Notes under the pieces: generated by a model
Told to the model about the DNA's origin: nothing
Seen by the model: only the letters and a program-made list of their open reading frames with translations
Database searches by the model: none
Shown: positions 40,661 through 50,430 of the stretch, piece by piece
How the letters are laid out: each line of letters opens with the position of its first letter
Position numbering within the stretch: the first letter of the stretch is position 1
Program-made: the position numbers and the translations under genes
Assembly: GCA_016929905.1 (NCBI GenBank)
Contig: JAFGHX010000022.1
Coordinates: 1 to 64,000, forward strand
Length of the DNA stretch: 64,000 nt
Origin: Kiritimatiellia bacterium
Lineage (GTDB): Bacteria; Verrucomicrobiota; Kiritimatiellia; JAFGHX01
Direction: 5' to 3'

Positions 40661-42658
40661 TCAGAACGGCAACTGGATCACGGCATTCTTCAGGAACGTG
40701 AAGCCGACCCCCAGGATGGTGATGAGGCCCGCGCCGCAACTGAACCCGGCGGCGAACACCGGGATATAGCGGCGCCATTGCTTCCCGAACCGTCTGCGGA
40801 AATAGAAATGGCCGAGCAGGGCGCCCAGGAACTGCGGGACGACCGTATGGGGCAGGGTCTGGTCCATGCCGCGCACGGCGCCGTAGAGGAACAGGGTCGG
40901 CAGCGAGAAGCAGCCGAACACGGCGAATCCCAGAATGCCGGCCGCCATGCCTATCGCGATGATCGCCGGCTTGAACGCTTCCTCGAAGAGGGAGAACCCG
41001 CCCATCGTGGCGGAATACATGATGCATTGGTTCCTGGCCGTGAATTCCCACATCACTTCCGTGTACGGGAAGCGGGCCGAGGGGATCGGGCCCATCCCCC
41101 AGATGAAGTTGGCGAAGAAGATCGACCCGATCAGGATGATCGGCATCAGGAATATCTGGGCCTTCCAGATGCTCTTGAAACTCGTGCCCGTCAGCTCCGC
41201 CTGACGGTACTGCACGGCGAAGGTCTGGATCTCGGGTTGCGGTGTCGGCACGAACCAGATGGCCGCACCCCTGTAGCCGCAGAGGATGCGGGCGGCTTCC
41301 ATGACCATGGGCACGTGCACCGTCTGCCCCACCATGCCTTCGAGCCGGACCCGGACGTACGTCATGATCGGGGCGTACCCAAAACCGATGACGGCGAACA
41401 TGATCAGCGCGCCCCCGTGCCAGTCGAGCAGCCAGCCGGAGACGAGGATATAGGAGCCGGTACTCAGGACGTAGGCCAGCACCACCCACACCATGGGAAT
41501 ATCGCCCCGTTCCTGCATGGCCCGCTTGCGGGCGGCGCGGGCCTCCGCGCTCGCGGCCGTGCGGTCTTCCTCGCGCCGGCGCTGCCGCAGACGCCTGACC
41601 ACCTGGAAGATGCCGGCCCCCGCGATGGCGAAGGCCAATCCCATCGAGAAACTGAAGTAGAAATCGACCCGGTTCTTGAAGAGGGTTTCGATGGTCGAGT
41701 CGCCGAGCACCCAGCCGGGCAGCGCGCCGCAGCGCTGGAGGATGGGGTTGAGCGCGAACGTGAACAGCAGCCCGAAGAAGCTGCCGACCATCGCGCCGAA
41801 CGGCATGACCATTCCGAACACCACGTGTCCGAGGTCGAAGGACAGGCCCGTGGCGACGGCGGGCAGGAACGAACCCGTCCGCCGGGTCCAGTCCAGGAAC
41901 GGGATGGGGAACATCATCAGCGGTTCCTTCAGGAAGGCGCCGGAAATCGTGGGCAGGCCGAGATAGAAGAAGCCGAACAGCATGCCGATTCCCGCCCCCA
42001 TCGAGAACACGCGCCAGCGCCAGGACTTGCCCGTCTCCTTGCTCTCCGTCTCCTCGGCTCCTTCCGCCAGCGCCAGGATGCCCTGCGCGCCGACCGGCGC
42101 CATGGGGAAGGGCAGCTTCTCGATATCGCTGGTGATATGGAACAGCCCGTAGCCCAGGATGAGCTGGTTCAGCCGCCCCACCAGGACTCCGAACACGATC
42201 AGCCCGATCGGCATCAGCCACGCCGTCTGGAAGAACGTGCGCCGCTCCAGAATCTCCGGGTCCTGCGGGGCGAACCAGGGCGGGAGATGCTCGGCGATGC
42301 CCGCGGCCTTGGCGGCATTGCTTTGCACGAGGAACTGGTTCCACAGCAGGCCCGAGAACGGAACGGCCATCACGGCCGAGGCCAGGTAGAACAGAACGTA
42401 CAGTTCCGCCCGGCTCAGCGACTGGTGCGCGCGCCGCGCCGCTTCCAGGAACAGGATGACCGTCACCCACTGCGCGGCGGACCCGATGCCCTGGCCCGCC
42501 AGCAGGCTCATATACATCGCGCCCGGCACCATGACCAGCCCGACGAAGATGGCGCCCATGAGCGACCGGATGTTGAACCCGTCCTCGAAGGCGGTGGGCA
42601 CCTCCATCATCGCGCGGAATTCTTCGAGCTCCGCGTCAGCCTGTCGTGTCCTGGGCAT
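40661..42658 (-). CDS. Large polytopic membrane protein, OPT-transporter-like (DUF6785/DUF6784 type)
   Basis: The 665-aa protein has about a dozen hydrophobic segments spread over its length (for example MGAIFVGLVMVPGAMYMSLL near 35, PIILIGSIFFANFIWGM near 490). A charged loop of about 60 residues lies near 345-385. The layout resembles oligopeptide-transporter (OPT)-like proteins and the DUF6785-type proteins I recall from planctomycete genomes. I cannot confirm the family without a search. Its start overlaps the end of the M28-FtsX gene by 23 bp, so the two are probably translationally coupled. A role in moving a peptide or lipid across the inner membrane alongside the ABC proteins is inferred. 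Confidence 0.72.
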   Translation of the reverse strand: MPRTRQADAELEEFRAMMEVPTAFEDGFNIRSLMGAIFVGLVMVPGAMYMSLLAGQGIGSAAQWVTVILFLEAARRAHQSLSRAELYVLFYLASAVMAVPFSGLLWNQFLVQSNAAKAAGIAEHLPPWFAPQDPEILERRTFFQTAWLMPIGLIVFGVLVGRLNQLILGYGLFHITSDIEKLPFPMAPVGAQGILALAEGAEETESKETGKSWRWRVFSMGAGIGMLFGFFYLGLPTISGAFLKEPLMMFPIPFLDWTRRTGSFLPAVATGLSFDLGHVVFGMVMPFGAMVGSFFGLLFTFALNPILQRCGALPGWVLGDSTIETLFKNRVDFYFSFSMGLAFAIAGAGIFQVVRRLRQRRREEDRTAASAEARAARKRAMQERGDIPMVWVVLAYVLSTGSYILVSGWLLDWHGGALIMFAVIGFGYAPIMTYVRVRLEGMVGQTVHVPMVMEAARILCGYRGAAIWFVPTPQPEIQTFAVQYRQAELTGTSFKSIWKAQIFLMPIILIGSIFFANFIWGMGPIPSARFPYTEVMWEFTARNQCIMYSATMGGFSLFEEAFKPAIIAIGMAAGILGFAVFGCFSLPTLFLYGAVRGMDQTLPHTVVPQFLGALLGHFYFRRRFGKQWRRYIPVFAAGFSCGAGLITILGVGFTFLKNAVIQLPF

Positions 42659-45600
42659 GTCGCGATTCGCCTTCCTCTCTACGCCGCCGGCCCAGCACCT
42701 CGAGCGTGCGGCGCCGGTACATCTCCATGGTTTCCGCCGGCAGCGAGCGCCAGATCAGGAACTGGCGCCTGAGATCGCTGATGAACGGGCGGTTCGTCCG
42801 CTGCCAGTCGCCACGGGTCCCGCTCAGCCGCCGGAGCACCACGCGCACCTCGTCGACCCCTTCGATTTCGCTCGGGAGGCTGGTCAGCAGGAACGTCTGG
42901 GTCACGCCCAGGTCGAACGGGGCCAGCGCCAACTTGCTTTCCAGGTGCAGGGACCGTCCTTCGGCCCGGATTCGGGTGTTCTCGGCCAGGAAAAGGCCGA
43001 GCGAGCAATCGCTGAAGTTGTCGAAGTGTTCGCGGATGAAACTGATCACGCCGGTAATGTCGTATTCGCTTACGGTGAACGGGAACACGAATTCCCAGTT
43101 GTCGCCGTCGGGCTTGGGCAAAGCCCAGGCCCGGGCCACGCCCGGGTTCGCGCTGCGCGAACCGCGCAGGGCCGGGTAGACGGTGCTGAGCAGCACGGTC
43201 GCCATGACGGTGAGGATGGCGAAGATGGCGTTGGTCGAAGAATAGTTCATCTCCGGCACGTTGATCCCGACGACGGCCGAGAGCCACGCCGTGAGCCGGC
43301 CGACAAGCTGCGCCAGGATATAGCCGCCCAGCCCCCCCAGCACGGCATAGACGGAAGCCTCCGCGAAGAACAGCATGCCGATGTGCGCGGGTGCGAGCCC
43401 GAGCGCGCTGAACGAGTAGATTTCCTTTTCCCGGTCCGCCACGGAACCGAGCATCGTGCCGAAGACGATCAGCCCGCCCAGCACGATGGGAATGATCAGA
43501 TTCGTCGCGCCCGTGGTCGCGAACAGCGTCGTGAAGAAGAACCGGTAGATCCCGTCGCTCAGCGTGGCATAGACCGGCGCCGGCGAGACGCGCGCGAGGC
43601 GCTGGGCCAGTGCCTCGACATCCGCGTTTTCGGCCGGATACACGCTGAGCGCGACCAGGCTGCCGCCCAGCGCCCGTGCGTTGGCCTCGTCGATGACGGC
43701 GATCTGGTTGGCGCTGTAGTAGGGCAGGAAGGCGGAGTCCGTCTGCAGGTTTGCTTGCTCGCGCAGGTCTGCCTCGGTCGTCGTGCCCTGTGGGCGCCGT
43801 TCCATCGCGAGGCTCTCGTCGCCGAAATCCACGGGGAAGATCGGCGCCTCGTCGATCTGCTGGAATCGGGTCAGCCCTTCCACGTCCAACTTGCCGGCGA
43901 AGGTGAACAGCCGGCCGCGGATCAGCACGCGCTCGCCCTCGCGCACGGCGAGCGCATCCGCCAGGGCCGGGGGCAGGAAAACGGCATGCGGCCCGATCGG
44001 CTCCGCGCCGGGCGTGGCGGGCAGGCAAGCCTTGAGTGCGGGTTGGCCGGCGAGGTCGGCGTTCGCCAGGCCCACGAGCGCGCGGACCTGCGCCGTGCGC
44101 GAGCCGTCCTGCCGCACGATGAGCAGGTTGAACGTTTCGGCCTCCGCCGCCGAGCGGGCCGCCACCCAGCGCCGCTCGGTCACGACGCCTGCCTCCCGCG
44201 CCATGTGGCGCACGAGGTCGCCGAGCTGTTCGGGCACAGCCTGCCACAGGGCGTGGTGCACGAAGAGGCAGCGCCGCGTCTGCGCCGCGCCGACGCTGCG
44301 CCGCAGAAGGCCCTGTTGCGCGTCGAAACTGGCGAAACTCAGGATGCTGAACGTGAGCAGCACAACGGTCACCGTCGTGAACACCGTCCGCATCGGCCGG
44401 CGCCGCATCGTGCTGATGCCCATGCTCACCGCCGCCATCACCGTGCTGAACCGCGAGACGTCGGCGGTATGCACCGTGGCTTCCAAACCCTGGACCCGCT
44501 TGATCTCCGACTGGAACCGGCCGAGCAGGATGAAGATGACGATGCTGGAGAGAATCACGATCACGAATGCCAGGAAGATGACGATCGGCTCCGTGGCGAC
44601 CGCGAAGGCCGGGTGCACGTTGTACAGGACGAGGAAGGTGAGAAAGAAGAACAGCGCGTACCAGCCGATCTGCCGGTAGATATGCGGCGTGCCGATCAGC
44701 AGCCGTTCCAGGGCATAGGCGAACGGAATGGTCAGCAGCAGCAGAATGACGACCGCCTTGACCAGGTCGTTCATGGCGGCCAGCAGCGGCGCGTACACGC
44801 GGCGGCTGAGCAGGCGCGAGATGCCGAGTTCCGCCAGGCGGGCGGCGGTCGTGCCGGCCGCCTCGGCGCGTTCCAGCGCGGAGCGCGCGAGGCCCTGGAG
44901 CCAGTCGAGCGAATCGTTCGTCACGCGGCGCGCGCGCAGCACGTCGAGCCGTTGCTCGTTCAGGGCGCACAGGTCCTCCGCCGTACGCCGTTCGGTGGCC
45001 GGTGTGCGCCACGGCTCGCCCACCGCAAGCCCGGCGCCGGCCGGTTGCTCCGGCGTCGCCTGCAGCAGGGCCAGGCCGAACCGGTTCACCAGCTTCACGC
45101 CCCGCGCCGCGTGCGGGACGAAGAACGTGACGGTGCCGTCCGTCTCCTGGGCAAAGAACTCCTCCTTCCGAAACAGCCCGTCACTGGCGGCATTGAGGAC
45201 CAGCGTTTGGGCCTCCGCAAAGTCCGGGGGGGCCAGCGCCGTCACCGTGTGGTGCACGCACTGGAACAGCTTGACCTGGCTCAGTTCAGGGATCCGGCTG
45301 TTCACGTGGTCCATTCGGCCGGCCGAATCGAACAGCGCGCAACACCAGGAATCCAGACCGCGCGGGTTGGGCAGCGGACCGGTGGCGAAGATTCCGGTCT
45401 GGTCCGCTACGTAACGCACCGCCGTATCGAAGCCCGGCACGCTCGAGCCGCCGCCGTGGCACAGGAATGCGCCGCGCGCCGGCCGATCGCCCATCACGCC
45501 GCTGGGGTTCTGCATCGTCACACGGTTGCCCGTCAGTCGACCGCGCCCCCATTCGGGTTCCTGAAACGAGGCCGTCGGCCGGATCCTCGGCCGCAGGGAA

Positions 45601-47516
45601 AAGGCCGGGTCCGAGGCTGCCGCCCGGATGAGCGGAATGCAGTCGGCGGCGAACAGGCCGATTTTCGCCATGTCGATGCGGCCCGGCTCGTCGTGCGGAT
45701 GACCCGCGAACGGGAGCGCGTCGTGGCAGGTCGCCAGGCGCAGCCCGTAGATGCCGAACCGGCTCGCGACCTGGCCGCCGTGCAGTATGTCGGCCGGGAA
45801 GAAGACGGGCGGCCCGATCTGAACCCGCGTCGTCTCCGGTTCGACGAGCCGGAGCCATTCCTTGATGCGCTGCAGCGGCGACACGGGCTGTTCCGGCGGC
45901 TCGTCCACGTGGGCCGGCGGCACGACGGTCTCCGGTTCCATGTACTGCAGCAGGCCGCCGCCCTCGCCGCGCAGCCGTGCGACCAGATCGGAGAACGCCG
46001 CGAAGACGCCCACGTAGAACCCCACGTTGTTGTACTCGCCGCCCGGCAGCACGTTCTCGTTGTGGGCCGTCCCCCAGCGCGGGCCGCGGTCGCTCAGGTC
46101 CAGCGTCAGATGCAGCACGATGGCTTTGTCGGCGGTCAGGTCGCCGATCTGCCGGCAGACGCGCCTGTGCGCGATCAGTACGGCCAGCTCCTCGCGCCGG
46201 CCGGTCAGGGCGGCATGGATCGACTCGCGCACCTTCGCCAGGCACGGCTCGACTTCGGGGACGACGACCTTCTTGAACAGGGCCCGCCGCAACGCGTGCC
46301 AGGCGGCCTCTTCCTCCTCCAGCGCGCGCTGCCGGCCGGCAGCCTCGGCATCGCCCGTCTGGCCCGCGGCCTGCGCCGTGCGCAGACGCAGAGCGCGCAG
46401 TGCGGTCTGAACGTCTTCGGTCTGATACCGCGCCTCTTCCCGCAACAGGTCCAGGGCGCGCCGCTCGAACGTGGTGCGCGGGGCGAAGGCCTGTTCCCCG
46501 CGCAGCGCGCTCTGCACCTGCGCCAGAAACGCGTCTTCGTCTTCGTGCTCCGCGATGAACCGAGCGTGTGTGCGCTGGTAGGTTTGCCAGCCCGCGTTGC
46601 GCACGATGGCCGAGTACAGCGCGCAGGAGCCGGCCAGGCACCGCGCCTCCCCGTCAAGGAAGGCGAGCAGAACCGAGCGCCGCGGCGGCTGCTTGTGCAG
46701 CGTCTCGGCCAGTTGGAGCAGCGCCGCGCAATTTGCCGCCCCGCGCGCCCCGCGCACCAGGAACGGGACCTCGCCGAACGTGTCCAGCTGCGCGGCGAAG
46801 ACCATGACCTCCTCGGCCTTGAGCGAGAACTCCGGCGCCGTGCCTGGGATCCAGGCCAGGACATTGCGGGCCGTGCGCCGGCTCCACGCCGAGCGCGCGA
46901 ATACCGTCGCCTCCTTCGGCGAATCGAGGAGCCCGCAGCGCGCCGCGTCGGCCTGTGTGACATAGAAACGGGGAAAGTCCGAGCTGATCGATTCGAACCG
47001 CCGGACCTGCAGCGGCGTGGCGCCCGTCTCCACAAAGATGACGGCCTTGGCGCCCATCGCGAATGCGTCACGCCACCGGCGCGCCTGCGCGTAGTCCAGC
47101 ACCACGATCCGGTCGCGCGCGCTTTCCGGCCCGTACGATTCCGGCCGGCCGTCGCCCGCGTACAGGGTCCTGCCCCGGATGGGGCGGCCGCCGGTCGTGG
47201 GCGCCTGCCACTGATTGGCGCGCAGCCCGTGCAGCGGGACCCGGACTCCATCCACGTCGAGATAAGCGTCCACCGCCATCTGCGGCACGAAGAAGGGTTG
47301 AACGATGACGGTCTCGATCCCAATCGCGCGAAGCCGTTCCGCCACGTAGCCGGCCGCGGCCTCCGCTTCCGGCGTACCGCTCACGCGGTGCGGCGCCTTG
47401 CACAGCGCCGTCGCATCGGCAAGAAACCGCGCGGAGTCGAGCGGCGCCGCCGCGAGCGGACGGCCCGGCCCGGCCAGAGCGGTCATCGCCGCCAGAATTG
47501 GAAGAGCGCGTCTCAC
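42636..47516 (-). CDS. Fusion of a degenerate M28 peptidase domain and an FtsX-type permease
   Basis: The 1626-aa protein starts with a signal peptide. A PA-like region (about 100-215) and an M28 peptidase-like domain (about 215-310) follow. In the M28 core the usual GAHxD reads AAQLD (241-245), the GAxDN site reads GARGAANCA (256-264) and the DGEE pair reads DGEA (289-291), so metal ligands appear lost. After a long extracytoplasmic region with coiled-coil character (about 330-450) and further beta-rich sequence, membrane segments lie near 945-1020. An FtsX/MacB-type permease core follows, with MRTVFTTVTVVLLTFSIL near 1070, NLIIPIVLGGLIVFGTML near 1360 and TVMATVLLSTVYPALRG near 1465. It overlaps the preceding ATPase gene by 4 bp (ATGA). 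Confidence 0.85.
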   Translation of the reverse strand: MRRALPILAAMTALAGPGRPLAAAPLDSARFLADATALCKAPHRVSGTPEAEAAAGYVAERLRAIGIETVIVQPFFVPQMAVDAYLDVDGVRVPLHGLRANQWQAPTTGGRPIRGRTLYAGDGRPESYGPESARDRIVVLDYAQARRWRDAFAMGAKAVIFVETGATPLQVRRFESISSDFPRFYVTQADAARCGLLDSPKEATVFARSAWSRRTARNVLAWIPGTAPEFSLKAEEVMVFAAQLDTFGEVPFLVRGARGAANCAALLQLAETLHKQPPRRSVLLAFLDGEARCLAGSCALYSAIVRNAGWQTYQRTHARFIAEHEDEDAFLAQVQSALRGEQAFAPRTTFERRALDLLREEARYQTEDVQTALRALRLRTAQAAGQTGDAEAAGRQRALEEEEAAWHALRRALFKKVVVPEVEPCLAKVRESIHAALTGRREELAVLIAHRRVCRQIGDLTADKAIVLHLTLDLSDRGPRWGTAHNENVLPGGEYNNVGFYVGVFAAFSDLVARLRGEGGGLLQYMEPETVVPPAHVDEPPEQPVSPLQRIKEWLRLVEPETTRVQIGPPVFFPADILHGGQVASRFGIYGLRLATCHDALPFAGHPHDEPGRIDMAKIGLFAADCIPLIRAAASDPAFSLRPRIRPTASFQEPEWGRGRLTGNRVTMQNPSGVMGDRPARGAFLCHGGGSSVPGFDTAVRYVADQTGIFATGPLPNPRGLDSWCCALFDSAGRMDHVNSRIPELSQVKLFQCVHHTVTALAPPDFAEAQTLVLNAASDGLFRKEEFFAQETDGTVTFFVPHAARGVKLVNRFGLALLQATPEQPAGAGLAVGEPWRTPATERRTAEDLCALNEQRLDVLRARRVTNDSLDWLQGLARSALERAEAAGTTAARLAELGISRLLSRRVYAPLLAAMNDLVKAVVILLLLTIPFAYALERLLIGTPHIYRQIGWYALFFFLTFLVLYNVHPAFAVATEPIVIFLAFVIVILSSIVIFILLGRFQSEIKRVQGLEATVHTADVSRFSTVMAAVSMGISTMRRRPMRTVFTTVTVVLLTFSILSFASFDAQQGLLRRSVGAAQTRRCLFVHHALWQAVPEQLGDLVRHMAREAGVVTERRWVAARSAAEAETFNLLIVRQDGSRTAQVRALVGLANADLAGQPALKACLPATPGAEPIGPHAVFLPPALADALAVREGERVLIRGRLFTFAGKLDVEGLTRFQQIDEAPIFPVDFGDESLAMERRPQGTTTEADLREQANLQTDSAFLPYYSANQIAVIDEANARALGGSLVALSVYPAENADVEALAQRLARVSPAPVYATLSDGIYRFFFTTLFATTGATNLIIPIVLGGLIVFGTMLGSVADREKEIYSFSALGLAPAHIGMLFFAEASVYAVLGGLGGYILAQLVGRLTAWLSAVVGINVPEMNYSSTNAIFAILTVMATVLLSTVYPALRGSRSANPGVARAWALPKPDGDNWEFVFPFTVSEYDITGVISFIREHFDNFSDCSLGLFLAENTRIRAEGRSLHLESKLALAPFDLGVTQTFLLTSLPSEIEGVDEVRVVLRRLSGTRGDWQRTNRPFISDLRRQFLIWRSLPAETMEMYRRRTLEVLGRRRREEGESRHAQDTTG

Positions 47517-48298
47517 TCGGTCTCCCCGTCGATAGATCCGACTTCGATGGCCACCTCATCGCGCCGGCGAATGCGCTCGATGCAGCCGTCGCGGATCCAG
47601 ATCATGCGGTCGGACACGTCCAGCATCCGGTGGTCGTGCGTGGCGCAGATGATGGTGACCCCCTTTTCCTTGTTCAGCCGCATCAGAATGTCCAGGATTT
47701 CGCGACCTGTCTTCAGATCGAGATTCGCCGTCGGCTCGTCGCACAGCAGGATGGCAGGATTGTTGGCCATGCTCCTTGCGATGGCCACCCGCTGCTGCTG
47801 CCCGCCGGACATCTGAACAGGCTTGTGATGCCAGCGGTCCGCCAGGCCGACGACTTGCAGCAGGGCCATGCCGCGAGCCTGGATTTCCTCCGCCGTGGCG
47901 CCGGCAAAGACCATGGGCACGGTGACGTTTTCCAGCGCCGTCATGTAGCGGACGAGATTGTAGCTCTGGAAGATGTAGCCGATCTTGTGGCAGCGCAGAA
48001 ACGCCAACTCCACGGCGTTGAGCTGCGCGACATCCACTTCGTCGATGAACACGCGCCCGGAGGTCGGCGAATCCAGCCCGCCGATCATATTGAAGTAGGT
48101 CGTCTTGCCTGAACCGGACGGCCCCATCACGGCGATGAATTCGCCGCGGTGGACCACCGTATCCACGCCGCGCAGCGCTTCGGTCACGACGGTGCCGATC
48201 CGGTAGGCCTTCTTCAGCCGCAACGTGCGGATGATCACCGGCCGCTGCCGGTCATCGCGCGTTTCGGTTTCTGTTCTGTCCGCGTGCGTTGCGCTCAT
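47513..48298 (-). CDS. ABC transporter ATP-binding protein, MacB/LolD type (first ATPase of the PqqD operon)
   Basis: The 261-aa ATPase has Walker A GPSGSGKTT, the Q loop in FQSYNLVRYMTALEN, the signature [15 protein letters not shown], Walker B ILLCDEPTANLD and the H-loop CATHDH. A 20-residue charged N-terminal extension precedes the core. It sits between two FtsX-type permease genes, 27 bp after one and overlapping the other by 4 bp, so it most likely energises one or both. Energy coupling is expected at the inner membrane, with the permease moving or activating a periplasmic partner. Confidence 0.94.
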   Translation of the reverse strand: MSATHADRTETETRDDRQRPVIIRTLRLKKAYRIGTVVTEALRGVDTVVHRGEFIAVMGPSGSGKTTYFNMIGGLDSPTSGRVFIDEVDVAQLNAVELAFLRCHKIGYIFQSYNLVRYMTALENVTVPMVFAGATAEEIQARGMALLQVVGLADRWHHKPVQMSGGQQQRVAIARSMANNPAILLCDEPTANLDLKTGREILDILMRLNKEKGVTIICATHDHRMLDVSDRMIWIRDGCIERIRRRDEVAIEVGSIDGETE

Positions 48299-48325
48299 CT
48301 GTCTCCACCCTCAACCCTTCCGCGG

Positions 48326-49795
48326 CTACTCCACACGCATGGCCTCCATCGGCACGAGCCGTGCGGCGACGTAAGCGGGGTAGACCGACGCGACCCCCGC
48401 GAGCACGATGCCCGTCAGCAGGGCGACCCCGCCCGTCGTCAACACGTCGTGCACGCTCAGGACCTGCCAGACGAAGCTGCCGAACTTGAACAGCGCCGAC
48501 GGCAGCGCCAGCAGCAGCCCGAGCAGGGCGCCGGCCAGCCCGCCGATGACCCCGAGCAGGCAGGACTCGAGCACGAACAGGGTCATCACGAACGCGTCGG
48601 TGGCGCCGAGGCATTTCATGGTCGCGATTTCCCTGAACCGCTCCATCACGGACATGAGCATGGCGTTGGCGATGCCCACGACGCACACCACGCATGAGAC
48701 GACGATGAGCCACACCGTTCGGGGCGAGAAACGCCCGGCGCCTTCGGCGAAGCCGGCGCTTTCCGCCTCGATCCGGAGCACCTGGGTCCGGGCCAGATGG
48801 CGGGTGAAGAACGCCTGCAGCTCATCTCCGTTCATGGGCGCGGTCAGCCCGTGGCGCGCCAGGCTTTGCTCGAAGAACCGCGCGCCGCGCGCCGCGCGGC
48901 AGAGTTGCGACAGGTCCTCCATGTCGACCAGAAGCGGCTTGACGCCGATCCGTTTGGCGATGTCGCGCTTGATGCCCGGCTGGCGCAGGATCTCGGTGAG
49001 GGCCGTCAGCCGCTGGCTCTCCGCGGCCTGCCGGGAGAGGCTGCCGATGTCCAGCGCCGTCTTCGTGAAGCCCAGCTCGCGCAACGCGTCGACGAACCCG
49101 GCCGGCGGCGCGGCGAGCAAGGCGCCCGCCGATAGGCCGGGGAACCGGTTCCGCAGCGCGGCCAATGCCGCATCCCGGCCTTCGGCGACGCGCTGCCACA
49201 AGGGGATGTGCCCGCGATACGCCTCGAGCAGCCGGCGCAGGCGGGCGAGGTCGCCCGGCGGCCGGACGGCGGTCATGGCCGCCAGCCGTTCTTCGAACTG
49301 GGCGAAGCACGTTTCGTCCAGCAGCCAGTCGAACACATCCTTGTCCTCCACGTTGCCGACCAGGCGGTAACGCCGGCCCGGGCTGAGCTCCGCCAGGAAG
49401 CGCAGATACGGGGTCGATTGCCGCGCGGTCGCCAGCAGCGCCGAGGCTTGCGGCTCGCTGAGCGCGCCCCAGCCGGCGACGGACCCCAGCCGCGCGTCGC
49501 CGGGCGCGGATTCCGCGGCCAGCCGGAACAAGTCGCGGCGCGAGAGCGGATCGCTGATCCAGGACAGCCAGCGGCTGAAGACGCGGTAATCCCGCGCCTC
49601 CGCGCGCGCGCGTCCGTGCACCGCGTGCCCGATCGTGCTGGCGCTGAGCATGTACATCATGAACGCGACCGCAATCGCGATGATCGCCACCGTAATGAAC
49701 GAGCGGAAGAGCCGGTAGTAAATGCCGTTGAGGCAGATCTCGAACGTCCGGGCAAAGCCGAGGCGAACCTGCTTTCGTATTCTCAGCTTCTGCAT
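48326..49795 (-). CDS. FtsX/MacB-type ABC permease
   Basis: The 489-aa protein has one N-terminal membrane segment (SFITVAIIAIAVAFMMYML, about 30-50), a long extracytoplasmic domain of about 300 residues, and three C-terminal segments. The core is TVWLIVVSCVVCVVGIANAM, then MKCLGATDAFVMTLFVLES, then LTTGGVALLTGIVLAGVASVYPAYVAARL, ending P-x-E-A-x-R-V-E. This is the FtsX-domain signature. The extracytoplasmic domain is not one I recognise. It precedes the ATPase gene, and a 10-bp inverted-repeat pair lies in the 146-bp gap behind the PqqD-like gene. Confidence 0.9.
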   Translation of the reverse strand: MQKLRIRKQVRLGFARTFEICLNGIYYRLFRSFITVAIIAIAVAFMMYMLSASTIGHAVHGRARAEARDYRVFSRWLSWISDPLSRRDLFRLAAESAPGDARLGSVAGWGALSEPQASALLATARQSTPYLRFLAELSPGRRYRLVGNVEDKDVFDWLLDETCFAQFEERLAAMTAVRPPGDLARLRRLLEAYRGHIPLWQRVAEGRDAALAALRNRFPGLSAGALLAAPPAGFVDALRELGFTKTALDIGSLSRQAAESQRLTALTEILRQPGIKRDIAKRIGVKPLLVDMEDLSQLCRAARGARFFEQSLARHGLTAPMNGDELQAFFTRHLARTQVLRIEAESAGFAEGAGRFSPRTVWLIVVSCVVCVVGIANAMLMSVMERFREIATMKCLGATDAFVMTLFVLESCLLGVIGGLAGALLGLLLALPSALFKFGSFVWQVLSVHDVLTTGGVALLTGIVLAGVASVYPAYVAARLVPMEAMRVE

Positions 49796-49842
49796 GACGC
49801 ATGCTCCTGCTCACCAAGCGCCGACCGCCCGAGGCGGGGGGC

Positions 49843-49955
49843 GGACCACGAATGAACACGAATAGACACGAATCGCCGCACACCCGTCAGAACCGCGCGC
49901 AAGTCGGCGTTTTTCCGTTGGAAATTCGTGCGAGTGCATGTTCATTCGTGGGTCC
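49843..49955. repeat. Inverted pair of 10-bp repeat arrays
   Basis: The left array (49843-49873) has CACGAATGAA, CACGAATAGA and CACGAAT units. The right array (49922-49955) carries ATTCGTG and GTTCATTCGTGGGTCC, the reverse complement of the left array's end. The right arm contains the stop codon and last residues of the PqqD-like gene. Confidence 0.8.
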
Positions 49956-50364
49956 CACGTCCGTTCGCACAGGGCCCGGGCGCCGGCACAACGGCCGCGA
50001 TGGCCCCGCGCTGCAGCAGGCCCTGCAGGAACGGGATGACCGAGAGCCTGGCCTCGTGGAAGGTGAGCGCGTGGGCCGTCCTCAACTCCTCAATCAGGTC
50101 GCGAACCGTGCGGCGGCCGTCGCACCGGGTGAAGAGGTGTGTGCCGAGCGCGTCGAGTTCAATCGTCCGTTCGCCGGCGAAGGGGATGAGCCAGGCGAGC
50201 AGGGCATAGCGCCCGCGCGGTTTCTTCAAGGGGACGGAGAGGATCGTGCCCGATCCGACATCGCGCCGGCGCACGCTCCCGTTCTGGACTGGCACGGTCG
50301 CGTACAGCTCGGCGATGTCGAGCTGCTCGAGTCTGCGGGCGTCCTGGATTGTGCGCCGGCTCAC
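49942..50364 (-). CDS. PqqD-like protein
   Basis: The 140-aa protein has the PqqD-fold pattern in residues about 65-125: ELDALGTHLFTRCDGRRTVR followed by DLIEEL and a helix ending FLQGLLQRGAI. PqqD and its relatives bind leader peptides of ribosomally made precursors and present them to modifying enzymes. Stand-alone PqqD-like proteins of unknown role also exist. The N-terminal 60 residues include a basic stretch and a short hydrophobic segment (YALLAWLIPF). No radical-SAM enzyme or obvious short precursor gene lies in the window, so a RiPP role is only suggested. The last codons lie in a 10-bp repeat. Confidence 0.75.
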   Translation of the reverse strand: MSRRTIQDARRLEQLDIAELYATVPVQNGSVRRRDVGSGTILSVPLKKPRGRYALLAWLIPFAGERTIELDALGTHLFTRCDGRRTVRDLIEELRTAHALTFHEARLSVIPFLQGLLQRGAIAAVVPAPGPCANGRGTHE

Positions 50365-50430
50365 GGCAAGAGCGCTCCTTCACGGCTCGAAACGCGGCGA
50401 TTATTTCAGCTTCGCTCGGAGCAGGCAAGT

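Noticed and set aside
42456..47816. A 1786-residue open frame on the plus strand
   Set aside because: It is the antisense shadow of the M28-FtsX gene; its translation is Arg/Gly/His-rich with no motif, while the minus-strand frame has clear ABC-permease and peptidase features.
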